Positions 35,351 through 48,600 of a DNA stretch of 64,000 nt are shown one piece after another. Position numbers and translations under genes: made by a program. Origin of the DNA: Phoronis australis (taxonomy: Eukaryota > Phoronida > Phoronidae); contig NMRA01000120.1 in the NCBI GenBank assembly GCA_002633005.1, positions 578,371 to 642,370 on the forward strand, read 5' to 3'. The notes beneath the pieces were generated by a model. It searched no databases and was not told where the DNA came from. It saw only the letters and a program-made list of their open reading frames with translations. Positions within the stretch are counted from its first letter, which is position 1, and each line of letters begins with the position of its first letter.

Positions 35351-36640
35351 CACCATTGGCATTACCATAGCTACCCTCATCGTCAATGTTACCTAGCTGT
35401 AATGACTTACATATTAACATATTTACAGCATGAGGGTTTCTTCAATGTTTTCTTGTAAGACTAGAACTCATATACTGTGGTGCACCTGTCCGTGGAATGT
35501 ATGTTTAGCTTCTGTTCATAAGTCAAGTTCCAGCACAAACTCTAGTCTATCTTAAGCCTGCTATCATCGATTGCTATCGCGTCAACCAATATGTCACCGG
35601 CGAACACCTGTGGGGTTAATTAGTACAAGCACGCTTCACCTTGAGTATGCTAACCTTCGTTACGTAACACCACGTGTGCACGTTGTTCGAGCGAAAGGCA
35701 TGTGTACTTTTTTGGTTTAGGAAGACAGCGTTCTGAACGCTTCACCTGGCACACAATTGTGTCTCGGGCATAGTGTTCTTGGAATAAATACCACGAACGT
35801 AGCAACAGAACTCGATGCCATTCACGTTGACAGAAGTAGTAAAAACAGCAAATGATACTTCTCACAACAAGTATTTCTTTTAAAAGACATCAAGGTTAAA
35901 ACATTGAAAAACATATTCAATACTGTCTCGCACGTTTATCATTTTGTCATTTATAATTGAAAACTGACGAAAAATGTGAAGAGTACAACAGGTGGCAATA
36001 TAATTGTAATATACGCTTATCTAATGTACTATAAGCTTAAACACACGATATCTCACGTGAAGCTCCTACAGCACTTTTGGAAAGACTAGAGGAATGATAA
36101 AGCAATATTCCATCTTCGGACTGCAACTAAGAAAACCTTATTTCCAATGATCGGAAACCCTGGACAGTGAGTGATTTCCTAAAACCCTTTTGGGTTGGAG
36201 ATAAACCAACTCCATTTTAAAATCTATTGGTACAACAGCCTCTAGCCATTAGCACTCGGAGCGACTCAGTTTTCTAGCGGTTAGATTGAGCATGCTCATA
36301 CCCCACCGTGCACCAGGCAACAATCCAAATGGCTACCATGAATGTACCAGGTACTCGTGCTTCTTCTTGTTAAAACACTGATGTGTGGAGAGATGGCCGA
36401 ACGAAACACCTAGTCCACTCATGCAAAATTGGCTGGAGATTGTTGTAAACAGTCCAACCGATTATAGAAATTGCGTTACTAAATATTAGGTCAAAACGCG
36501 AGTCTTGAATCAAAACAACGCCAAGAATCGGGCTTCCGCAATCTGAATGACATTTGTCGCAATCCAAACACAAAATAAACCCCGTTCTATTAGTTTACAT
36601 ACTTCCTAGTAGAAACCCGATTCTTTCTGGATTAGAAGTC
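35351..36640. other. No gene recognised
   Basis: AT-rich sequence without a supported exon or repeat family. Confidence 0.35.
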
Positions 36641-36786
36641 CTCGGCTGAGTTCCGTAGACAAAGTTTGCTACAAGCACAATGAGAACACGCGAATGTTTG
36701 CGAGTCATTGCCATGCATTGCAAGTAAAGCACGTGATCAAACCAGCTTAACTCGCAAACGAGCCGCGTCTACGGAACGCAGCCTCG
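36641..36786. mobile_element. MITE, ACGGAACGCA family, copy 1
   Basis: CTCGGCTGAGTTCCGTAGAC at 36641-36660 is inverted at 36767-36786 as GTCTACGGAACGCAGCCTCG; 146 bp, with a second inner pair GTTTGCGAG / CTCGCAAAC. No coding capacity. Confidence 0.75.
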
Positions 36787-38850
36787 TTTTCACTCCCACA
36801 TTCTTCGTGGGAAACGGGGCAGACATGCGCAGGGGGCCACGATCTTTGACATTAGCAATGCGATTTCATTCGACTTTTTTCATTTATTCTTTTTCTCGGA
36901 AATAACAGATATTTTGAGAATGTTTAAACAACGCTTATCTTTTCCTAATGTTGTGCACTAAGTAAATTTCATTACCAAAAGAGTGTCAAAACCGCTGGCT
37001 TGTGGGTATTGAAATGCCAATGGCCATCCTTCAGCAGCTCATTTAGCAAGAAAAATGTAATACTAACTCTGGACTAATGTTTTGAAATTTAATTTTTAAA
37101 ATGACATATGTATTTTTAACATTCCCCTAAATTGTACCGTTGGATAGCATGAACCGACCTATGTCTGTTTTTGCAAAATATTTGAATAAACGTCAGTTAG
37201 AAATATAACTACTCTAAGCTTCTTCTGGATGCAGCAAAATGATTTGCGAGAGCTTTACCACTTTTGTTAAACGTTCCAACAAAGAATTCCACAGGACAGT
37301 CCGCCATACAGTTTACGAATGTACTTCCTTTCGCCACGTGGACATTTCTCAGACCTCGGTCTCAGTGCTACAAACCTTGCATTAACTTGAAATTTATTCT
37401 ACAATGAAATCTAGGATAAGAACGATCCGAAATGACACTTTTGCTGGCTACTTTGAACGTTTATAATCGCACTCCATGTTTCGAGTATAAATTCAACAAA
37501 GTGCAATACACCCGTTGAACTTTCTCACAATAGCTTGACAACGGCAGACGATCTCTCGGACTGTGAGTTAATTGAGATCTAATGTAAGCCTGGGCTCGCA
37601 TTGCCAAATCGAATACAACCCCGAATGTACCGAATGACCCGCAGGATGTTACGGTTCAAGTAGCGCGCGTGTTTGGGACTGTTCCGTACCCTGCTGAGTG
37701 TCATCGGTGCAGTGCATCGTTTGAAGTAGGGGTGAATTGGTAATTCATCACCTCCGCTTGCGCTGCCCTGGGGGTTCTTTCTGGTTCAAGTGATGGAGGA
37801 GTGATTTGTAGTCAGAAGTGACTACCTTATCAAGGAGAAGTATTTTACACTCAGTGCACCGAGCGGATAGCAGTGACATCGCGTCGGGCGTTGATGCAAT
37901 GATAAAAAAATCTATTATCCGTTCAAACAAGAAGAGACGATTTAGTACATTGCTTGAGTTTACAAACGGTTGTAAAATCAAAATTCTCGGTATGCATATC
38001 GGTATTTTGTATCAGTGTTTGTAACTTAATGTTTCCTCTTAATTTAAAAAGGTTAGCTTTTTCTTTCATTACATGTGCGTTCCAAACAGAGTCATTATTA
38101 CGAACGTTTCTTATAATTTCTTACAGTTAAATATTCTTAAATTTCGGCAATACGTGTTTCCGTTATTTCTGAGATTACCGTTTTAAACCTTTACTACTAA
38201 AGTTATTTGATTATACCTGAGGAATATCGGCGAGCCAGCACCTACTGCTTGTTTGAGAGTGGCAGCTGCTCGCCGAAACTGCCGTAAGTAGACTAAGTCT
38301 AATTTATCGGTTGCGCACAAACTGGACTCGTAAATTATGGATCCCACCGAATTAGCACATTCAGTGATCGATGCGATTTTAAGGCTACAACTGAATCATG
38401 TTAACTACAACTGTTACAGGGTTTCGCGATGTTTAATCTGAAATGCAACGAATTGGTTATAAACTCTAAACGCAAATAGTTTCGAGAGCGAAGACGGTTG
38501 GCGTAACCATGTGACCACCTGCAGTGACACGAACCAGCGGTGATCCTCGTGCAATTTGTGCAGACGAAAAAGTTGCACGGAATGCACCGAGACGCCCCAA
38601 ATCAAGGGTATCAAACGTGGAGGACATTAAACACGTGATATTTGTTTAGCACTCGCTATCGATTGTAACTAGTACTGAGGAAATTTCAAGGACTCTGGTG
38701 AATAAGGGCGTTTAATGTAGCCTACATGTTAATTGTCACAACATGTGGAAGGTATCTCAACACTGAGTTTCGCTTTCAATGAAAAAAGAAAACCTCATAA
38801 CTGTCTTATATTCATGTCTATTTTTCATGGCGGTCTGAAGCCAGAGTTCT
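36787..38850. other. No gene recognised
   Basis: AT-rich; short open frames on both strands overlap around 37748-38024 but neither has domain, splice or start-site support. Confidence 0.35.
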
Positions 38851-39057
38851 GAGGAGTGTGGTACCGGTCACACGCGTAGGAAGAGAAGGGGGTTAGGGCC
38901 GTTCACGGGGCGAGCGCTCCCCACTTATGACGTCGCAAGGTAGCGCCCCTATTAAACAGAAACTTGGGAAGCGGGGGACCGGGAGGGTACGAGTCCCCCA
39001 ATAATTTGCAGGCGTGAGGTGAAACCTCAGGTGCGATCGGCATTAGCGTAGGATGGN
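38851..39057. other. GC-rich island with hairpins and an N
   Basis: About 200 bp with clearly higher GC than its surroundings. It contains TGAGGTGAAACCTCA (39015-39029), a perfect 6-bp stem with a GAA loop, plus GGGGGACC...GAGTCCCCC. An ambiguous base lies at 39057. No open frame of note. It could be a diverged SINE, a regulatory element or a transferred fragment; the sequence does not decide. Confidence 0.45.
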
Positions 39058-42000
39058 GCAGTCAACAAAAGAAATAGTTAACGGAACATGTGGAAGAGAG
39101 AATAATTTAGAGAGTGAGTGTCAACTGCCAGGGCTCGATGTTCCCCTTTGTTCCATTGATTACAAGACAACAATATGCACTTACGGCGACAATCTTTGCT
39201 TATGGAACGAAAACAATTAATTCAATAAATAATGCATTAGTTCTGTCTCATAATTCAGCAACTCGCTTTCATCGATCAATCAATTCAGTGGCCGTCATTT
39301 GCTAGGGCAGGCTAGAAAGTTCCCGAGCATATTCACAAAACACATCGCGGATTTTGCGACGTCTTTCGAGATCTTGCTATTTCACAAGAAACTTTTAGCA
39401 GCCCCTCTTAGACGGCATAGGCCTACTCTCTTGGAGGGTGCCCCAGCAAAATTCCATCTTTTGCTCTCTGTAAATACCGCACTGTCATATTCAAAGGGAG
39501 AAGTAGAAAAAAGTTCAAATTGGTCATAAAAACACATACATAATATGTTTATGTCATGCAAAACAGCACCAAGACATGTAGTCCAACAATGATGGGCTAG
39601 GCAAATGCTAGCAATATTTAAATCATTACCGCGCAGGATTTTACTCGAACTTTACCCGGCACCCGCCGTCACGATCAACATTTTGACAGGTGCAGGTTTT
39701 GCTGCCGAAAACTTTCAATGGCGTTGACCCGTGTGTCGGTTTTATGACAAAAATGGACACTTCGGAAGGGACTTACTCATAAAAACTGAACCCACTGGTA
39801 TTCGTGAATGTATCCCTGGGACTTGCATCAGGCACGACTCATCTGCAGGTTTACTAACCCCAGTGGAATCAAGATTGCTTTATGTCCACTCCAGCACTGG
39901 GCATCCACATCGGTGGCCACCCAATCACTATGAATAAACCGGTTGAAACTGTGTCTGATTTATAGTTAAATTCAATAAAGTTTCTATAGTATGTTTCATC
40001 TTTTTTTAATTTTCGTAATACTCGAGTACATGCATTTGAGTAGGGAGAGGGGCATCCGATAAACAAATCGCTCCGAGCATCACCAAAACTTTGCACGCTA
40101 TTGCCTGCGACTGCGAGATACATACATGTATTAGTTGCTTCAACATGTACGGAAAGAACTTTCAATTAGTACGATGTATATGTTACATGTTGGTTGGACA
40201 CGAAACTGAAACCTTCGTGGAGCACATTTACAGCCAGGCCGGCTTTTCAGTTTACTACAACATGTTGGGTCATAAAACGCTTACATTACCATGACCAGAA
40301 CCAAACATCGGCCTTGTTAACCTCAAAAAGAAATAGGTAAATTGTGAAAGCACTTGGTCCGTCCAGTTTACATCTTTCTATGGCACACTTGAGCTCAAAC
40401 CGCAGCAACAACGCTTTTGCTGAGGCACGTGCGCCTAGCGATGGTTCTATTTTCTTAAAATAAACTGCGGTTACTTGCCAATACACGTATCTGTTTACCT
40501 AACGTAAGAAGAACGCTTTGAATAATAACAACGGTTCGATCTCAGGACATCTCAGACGACAAGCTAAAACGAAAATGGAAGATCTGCTTTCCCGGCATGC
40601 TGTGCAACAGGTGGTTGAACGGAGATCCTAGTAAACAACTAATCATGTGTTCGCGCAAAGTTACGTCAGGCACAGCGGTACGGAGCCGTGCGACAGAGTC
40701 TGGAAATTACCAGACTTAGTCCCGCTCAAATCAACAGTAATGTAACTATGACAAGTTCGCGCGCACACACGATCTGTCTGCAGCCGAAAGTCAGACGCAG
40801 CTCCGCTCAGGCCGAACAAGAGATAACGTAGGGTTGTCTCTGAATTTTCCGAATATAAATTGCTCAAACAAAAAAGAAACTTGAAGCAGGACGGATACTA
40901 ATCAGAACGTCTCGCTTATTCATAGGAATAAGTGTAAAATTAACTGCCTACACAAAAACATCTCAGTAGCGGGTCCAATTAGTTAAAAGTGGACGAAACA
41001 TTTAAGCTCTTACACCACACTTTATGTTTTGTGTATTTTGTGTTTGCATTCATCTTCTTTGTCCCTTCGGCGTGCGATTATCGATTAAGGCCTCGTCGCT
41101 CAAATAATACAAAAACAGTGGTTCTGCCAAAGGCATTTCACAAATTCGCCACAAATGCAAAACAGAATACAAAATGAAAACTGCCTCTGCTCGCCGAGTT
41201 TAAAAGAATGTGCAAAAGAAAAGGCGTTAAAAATATAGCTGCGACTTACCAATCGTGTATTGCGCTGTATATACTCCGTGTTCAACACATAACTAATGAT
41301 TGCGCCATTCTTTATGACGTCATAGCTGCAAAAAAGAAAAGCAAGGTTACAGGAAATATCTATAACCAGCTGCGTGAGCGATATTTTGGTCGCAGTTGTT
41401 TTCAGCATCTGCCAACAACTTCAACCGAAGTTAAGGAGACTCTTTTCGACCAATTTTTAAGAAACTATTTTTTCAAAGCAAACTATTTCCTTGAGAATGT
41501 ACAGCGATTTACACCCTTCGCCCAACTAAATATCGCTAGAATAGACTTGAGCATGTTTTACTGGGACTAACTCCACATTGTGTTTTTTTATCAATTAAAA
41601 GTTCACAGCATGAGAGTTGTTGGACCGAGCTTGCTCAATACGACGTTTAAAATTCAAATTAAACCGACCTTTAGTGTGGTATAAATACATCGAAACGAAT
41701 CACGAGTGCAAAAAAAAAACAACCGCGTTTCTTTGAATTCTGCATCAATATTCCCGAAAATTTTTAATCGATGTCCCCAGATATGTCTGAAATATTGGCA
41801 ATCGAATGCCACGTACTCTGAGTTTTGTTGAAAAATCTAAATTTTGTGAAAAGCTAAAAAGTAGAAACCAATCGGAAATGATGGTAAAGAATAGCAAATT
41901 TAAAGTAACAAAATGACAAGAACGTATGAAGTGTGAAGCATGCCCTGGTGAAGCAAGGAAATATCACGAGGGAATGACAACTTGGGCAAAGATCACAAAG

Positions 42001-44310
42001 CGTGTTTCTGGCGGGCTTTTGAATCAGAGGTCTAATCTTGGTGAATCCGCGGTCAATATGATACCCGAATATTATGACAACAGCATAAATATACCAGTAA
42101 CCAGTAACAAGCAGAACGACTCAGTGAGACAACAAATCGGAACTACTTGGTCATTAAATTCGATTTTTGGCATTGTTACCGAGGTTATAAAAACAAGAAC
42201 ATTCAAACTTGAGTGTTCGTTTCCTGCTAAAAATCGACTAAGTCAATGCCGAACGGAAGTCGCCATTGATTTGTGGGAACATTTTAGTTGTTCGACATTA
42301 TTTAGTTGTCCCAAATACTATGTAAAACAGCGTAGGGTTACATGTTCACACTATTCTACGTTACAAAAACTTTTGATGTTCGATCGATAGCCTTCAGATA
42401 CTACCGTCACTCGTTAGTACACGTATACCAAACCCTGTACCGCCGCGACTTGCATGAAGACCAGCAGAGGCCTCGAGATTTGTTTTAGTCTAGTTGAAAA
42501 ACTCAACGGTGTATTCATTCTTGAATTTAATATTTAATCAAGTCAAAATTCTACAAACACATTTTGGAAATTGCTGCCTCACGTCATTCACTTTTTCGGT
42601 CGTGACCCGTGGTCGACCACCTGAGTATCATTGCGCCAAGTTTTGTACGAGTAAATTAATCTTAACGGTTACTTACGCCACACTCTCGGCCTACTATATA
42701 GCTATTTACCCAGGCGAGCTAACTGGAGAGTTAGACTTCGAAATATCCTTGGAGCAGTCTATGAACTGCGGGTGTTTCTCGCAAACACAAAATCAAACGT
42801 TGAATCCCGAAGAGCTCGTCGCTACTGCTACAAATCCCAACTAACGTTGCGGTGAAAACGTTATATCCCTGTCCTAGACTTTCAGCGTTTGCCGGTGGCC
42901 GGTAGTTGTCAAACGTGACGTTCGATTTGTTTCAGTTTTGACAAGAATATTGTCCTACACTTATAAGTAGTGACCCAGAAAACATACCACTTGAAATATT
43001 TTGGGCTGAACCCAATTCATCGCCGTGGCAAAAAATTACTAACATAAGTTTCAATTTGATAGTTATCATGGACACCCCAGAGGAACGGCACAATAATATT
43101 CGCATTTCAAGTAAAAAGAGTTTTGCAGATAATCGGAGAATTTGATTCTTTTGGTATATACTGACATGCAGTAACAACGCTCTCCCAATCAAACGCTGTG
43201 CTACAAAATGTTTCAAAAGTTTAAAATCTCGTGTGGAAAACTTGAGCCATGTTTTAACAGTTTGTTATCCTTTACAGCACAAATAATTGCACTAGTTTTG
43301 CACAGTAATACAAAATTTTACTCTCTTGTTCTAAAAATGATAGCGACATGCACCGCAAGTGAAAATGACGTGTAACTCTAGATGTCTCTGTGAATTATCA
43401 GAAAAGAAGTTTCAGACGAGAAAACAAGAGGCGCAATTTGCACCATGTTTGAATTTTTGCTCAGTGAGAATACCAAGTAATAAAGCTCGCCCGTAAGTGC
43501 TCAATGTGCCTTGTTTTTTTAGCTTCAATGCTTTCTCCAACACGAAGTCGTGGAGACATTCTCGCAGGAATTTGGTTATAAAAAGTCGCGGTTTCTTGTA
43601 AGCAACACCTCGTACAACTTGAATCGTGTGCATGCCGGATTATGTCATGAGTACGTGTAAGCTTTGTGAAAGAATGGATTATTTTGATAGTGAGATTTAG
43701 TCCGATTTAAAATCAAAACGGTATAATTATTAATGTGTTTGGATTGTCGGCCATGCGAATACATGCCCATACCAAGCCATAGATTTCCCATTTCCGCACT
43801 GAATAACCAATACATAAATAAACACTTGAAATGAAAGAAACTGCATAAATATCACAGGTGCATCATATTTCGTAAAACACGTCTTCATTAATTCCTCCCA
43901 CATCTGAAATTAATTGTCTTATCTGTTGATTTATTCGTATAGTTTCTCGGTTCAGTTATTTTTAATGTCGATATGCCGACGAGTGCACGAAGGAGAGCAG
44001 ACGCTTCACCGTAACAAAAAAATCCAGTGCATCAGTTATCAGTTGCTTATTATTGCATTTGCCTGACCGCTGCAAGACCCCCACACGGCTGATGTGCGTG
44101 CACGCTCCTTTCACAGGAATAACCGCGATTGGTGGAGGCACACATTTCCTACTCGTTTTTTTCAACGTAGTTGCTCTGACTTTTTGACTAATGTAAATGT
44201 TCCAAGCAGTTGAAGCTTGGACGATGACGCAATCGTATGAGCCACAGAAACAGAAAAACAAGGAAATCAATGCGCAATCGCGTATCAAACACTAGTGTGA
44301 AGGTTAAACA
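39058..44310. other. No gene recognised
   Basis: Holds the longest plain open frame of the window (41926-42390, plus, 154 codons) and another of 120 codons at 41208-41570. Neither has a recognisable motif, signal peptide or helix pattern, and frames of this size are expected by chance in 64 kb of both strands. Confidence 0.35.
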
Positions 44311-44450
44311 TGGGCGGCGCAGCACTGAAAAATGTGGGACGGCTATAGCCCTCCAGCCCCCCTGTGTTGCATCGCCCATAGACAATGGCCGGCGCAGCAT
44401 TGAAAAAAGTGGGGCTATAGCCCCCCCAGCCTCCTATGGTGCGCCGCCCT
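44311..44450. repeat. Tandem pair of a 65-bp palindromic-ended unit
   Basis: Copy 1 (44311-44378) and copy 2 (44386-44449) share GGCGCAGCA, TGAAAAA, GTGGG and GGCTATAGCCC in order; each unit begins GGSCGGCGCA and ends GC(A/G)YCGCCC, so the whole has inverted ends. Looks like two adjacent copies of a very short inverted-repeat element. Confidence 0.65.
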
Positions 44451-45312
44451 TATAAAGCGCCATCGCGCATGCCTACTACCCCCTTGGGTTCACATAACGA
44501 CAACGAGTTGAAACAATATGCAGTATTTTTTCGTGGATATTATATTCTTGCGTTAATAGACAGAATTTCGACATACCTCAAGTGAGAATATTTCAAGAGA
44601 GGCAGCGAAGTCACTCGCCTAACGGTTACAATTAAAGGGCTTGCTGCTCGTGGCAGAAGTCAAACGCTTACAATCCATGGCACGTGTAGCTAAATTCGTA
44701 AATTGTAAAAGTTGCCGCATAGAATTTCGAATGGATATCGTAACTAGTGACTACAAGACACCCTGGGGCATTTAGGATATCCCCAGGAGAGACGTTAGCG
44801 ATTACCCTAAACGGTGTTTTTATGTCGTTGATCATGTCCGTAAAAGGGAGGGCAGCCACATGGAAACATGGCCTGATTCAGAGAGAAAGGAATGTAAAAA
44901 TTAAAGTGAAAAGCTAACGCCGAGTCCTTTTGAAAGCAATGGTTTTTTAACCACCGACACAAATTTCCTTCTTGTACTATCCATTTTATGAAGACACACA
45001 GACTCACAATAATATACGCACTCCAAAACATAACAGGCATGCTCCATTGCAAAACACACCACTGCCATCTTTCGGCCTTTAGTGTTTTACACTTCTGTAG
45101 GAACTGGTCAGAATTGTGTTTGAAGTTCCATCTCGTAATGAGCAAAACAGTTATATCCATCACCTCCGACGTTTAGTGGGTGCAACAAAAATCTGATTTA
45201 AGAAGACCTCGTTAACAGGACATTTACTTACCTCCTGAAGCATCCTTGGTGACAAGCTTAAGCCACAATTCGAGTCAAGTTCAGCATTGGAGTTTTCGAA
45301 ATCGCTCCTGTT

Positions 45313-45645
45313 GACCATCTTCAGGTGAGCGATAGACAATCATCAATTACCATTTGTGAAAACTGACATTGTCATTTATGACAATTGACATTATCGTTTG
45401 TTACAACCGATTCACCTCACCAAAAACTGAATCCACGATCTTCAATTCAGAACTCGCAGTCAAGTGGCCGGGTTGATTTCAGAGAGACAGTAGATTTTTA
45501 AGATCTCGTTTTTAATCCCAGTGACAATCAGTTGCCGAAAATTAAAAATCATGATTATTGCTTGTGACAGGATCACACAGCAGCGATCATCGCTCACTTG
45601 AAGATGGTCGGAAAAACCATCCCCCGAAACGTCGTGAGAAATTTA
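45313..45645. repeat. Inverted repeat with hammerhead-like core motifs
   Basis: GACCATCTTCAGGTGAGCGA at 45313-45332 is inverted at 45590-45609 with one mismatch. Reading outward, each arm gives (C/T)TGAAGA, a possible stem II and then CGAAA: on the plus strand TGGTC...AACCATC followed by CCGAAACGTC (45605-45633), on the minus strand CTGAAGATGGTC...TTTCGAAAAC. CUGANGA plus GAAAC is the conserved core of hammerhead ribozymes, known from Penelope-like retroelements. Between the arms lies a small palindrome ATTGTCATTTATGACAAT (45368-45385). Confidence 0.4.
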
Positions 45646-48600
45646 ATATGGAAGTTGGTGCAAATGAATCGAACGGTGAATACCGTATTAACAAGGTCCA
45701 GGATTTTATTACTCACAAAATACTATCTGATCTTGCACTGCGCCGAACCGGGAAGACGATTTCAGCTGACGAACGATGAAAAAGTAATTCGACACTGAAT
45801 ACGTTATAATTATCACAAATGATCAGGTGTTCGAGTGTATTTCTATTTGTTACGTCTGGTGCGTTTCTAGTTCTGAAAGTGGTTGTCGCATAGCCATATG
45901 ACTTCAAATGAGTAATCGAACAGAAATGCTTTGATCCATTGAATATCATGTCACATATCGTTTTACGCCGTATCGCAAGAGTACTTGTGAGACACGTAGG
46001 GACTTTTCCTGTTATAAGACATCACGTCTAGCTTCCATCAGCCGGCAGAACCAAACACAACACAGGGATTCCCCTAGAGTTCTCACTGCTACTCAAAACA
46101 TCGCTCTATCAAGACTTGTTAGGACTGAAAGCAATGCCTACATCCGAGGAACTCCCACGCGGGGGAATGGCGATTAATACGCCGTCATTTTTGCAAAAAC
46201 ATTCGTTGGGGTTCGTTTTAAGCCAAATAGGTTTAAGTTCCAGAACTCGTTTCCAGCCTGGAATTCCTACTAGGCTACCAGGGTGAGATTTGCAGAAGGG
46301 TCCTACAGAGGGTTACGACGAGGACGACAGGACACAGGGGGAGGCGAATGTTAAAATTGAAACATATCATAGGGTGAATATTGTCGGAAAAAAGATGCTA
46401 CAGGGTAGAGGCTTTGCAAATCGTCAATGGAAAACGTACAACTTTTACTGGATAGACAGATTCCGTCCCTCGTAGATAAGCCGTCAAAATTGTAGATAAG
46501 GCGTAAATTAAAATTAAGTTACCCTCGCGCAACCGACCGTAAAGTATGTGCGCGACTCAAAATGCTTTATTTGATTTCTGACAAAAGAATTCTGACACCT
46601 GTAGTATTTATTGGACAAAAATGAGAATGCCCCCACGATGAAAAGTAGAGCATCAAAATAGTTTACTTGACGACCTACCTTAACCCAAGAACAGTGACGA
46701 TCGTGCGGGGGAATTAATTTAGTGAACGCTTGAGTAAAGCAAAACTAGAAAGCTATAACAGTATGTTTCGTGCATATCAACTTCATAACCCTGATAAAAA
46801 CTGAAACGTGTGAATTTTAACATGCTATTGTCAAATATTTTATCAATTTAACTTTGCTTTATTAGGTCAAATTCTGCACTGTTTATTTCAAAGGTCATTT
46901 ACGCGAAATGACTTCTGTGGTCACATTCGGAGACTGCTTCTGTCTGCGAACGAGAGCTTTTTCAAAATTTTGTCCGCACTTAGAAAGTGATACTGCACAA
47001 CTTGACTGCACTGACAAGTATGACAGGCGAGTGCAAACGCATTAAAATGCAGTATCATTCCCAAATAGTTAATAATGGAAATTACCCATTTGAAAGACGC
47101 GATACGTGAAACATGTGCACTCGGGTTACAAATCGTTGGGCATTGTTGTTAGCCCTTGTTGTATTTTTATTACCCCAAAAATTCAAATAACGCACCTGCA
47201 TGAAATATGACATAATGTCAGGTTATAGGGTATTCTGATTTCATTTAGATTGGGTAAACTAGTCGCCATAAGTACAAACTGATGCATCACCACATTTTTT
47301 TAAATTAAAATTCTCTTTTTCAACTCACCGCGCCGAAATAAGTTATGTAGTTTTAGCTAACTCTTCACTTGAATTGACTTAACGTGTCTTCACTCTCGTT
47401 TTTTTTTAAAAAAAACTTTCAACTGTCCAGTGCCAACCCGTAAAAGCACAATTTTCTGAATCTTCGAGTAACGAAAAATCTAAACTCGGTAATAAAATTA
47501 AACAAACGAATTAAATACAGGCTAAACAATACTTTCTTGTCAGGCATTTCAACGTATAGGATGCAAATGGCTTGTGTTTGAACTAGTACGTCTTTTACGC
47601 TCATTACCCAATAAAAATTCTTGTTAAACGATGTTCCAAGCGTTCACTTTTGATGACTATTTTTGTTTGAACATGAATAAAACCTAGAGAAATTTATTTT
47701 GCGACAGCGCAAATATTTAGAATCGATGTTCAAAATTGCTAAAAAAATAGCGTCGACATTCGAAATTGTCGTTAAAGATTTGTCACGTACGCCAGTTGTA
47801 GATTGTCGAAATCAGGTCAAGCAGCTCTGGTATCTGGCACACAAGTATGTTTAGAAAATTCCAAAGTGTAGAAAATGGAAATAAAAGATACCATTATACT
47901 GCAATATATGGATATGAGCATTTGAAAAATTCCGCAATAAGTGACAATCGTCTTTCAAGATGTTTTTATCGAAAGTGGCCATCAAGATAATTGATATTGA
48001 CAGAAAATACAAATACAAAAAAATTTTTGCAGCTTCATGAAACTTTTGAACCGTTGCTGGACATGGGCGCAGTACAGGTATAGATTACACAGTCCGTTGG
48101 GAAAACTTAGTCATCGGGTTAGTATGACAGGCGGATTTAGGGCCAGTGTGCCTATCCCAGTGCTACTGAACAAGACCAAAGCGAACACATGTTCTTTGGT
48201 CAACATGGTGCTGCCTCCTTTGGGGTCCAAGGGAAAAAGTATGAATGCGTTGAATTTAACGAGGCTAAGTAAAACTCAACATTTACGGATACTGAACGAA
48301 TCAAAAGGTCACTAGCCGTCAAGGCGCTAGCTTATCAAGTGGGCAGAATTCAGCGAAAATGATTCGCTAGGGTTCCACAGGTCCCAACTCCCAGGTTTCA
48401 TCCGCACATTTTCACAAAAGGAAATACTATAAGGTACTTTGTAGCGATGACAGCATGTGCGTGAGCTACACTAGCATCTCCACGCAATTGCTGTAACATA
48501 CGTTTTCAAAAGACCCACTTTCCGGAGTAGGCCAAAATTGCTTGAAACCATGCTCTAAATTGGCTTGCATCGTCTCAAGCAGTAACGAGCTGCCAGTCCT

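Noticed and set aside
41926-42390. 154-codon plus-strand open frame, the joint longest in the window
   Set aside because: No motif, no splice or promoter support, and length within chance expectation for 64 kb.
45234-45320. Minus-strand ATG exon reading MVNRSDFENSN... ending at a good donor GTAAGT
   Set aside because: The start codon and first codons lie inside the inverted hammerhead-like repeat (CTGAAGATGGTC), so the open frame is probably repeat sequence. A possible next exon at 45063-45160 with a hydrophobic segment was not enough to rescue it.
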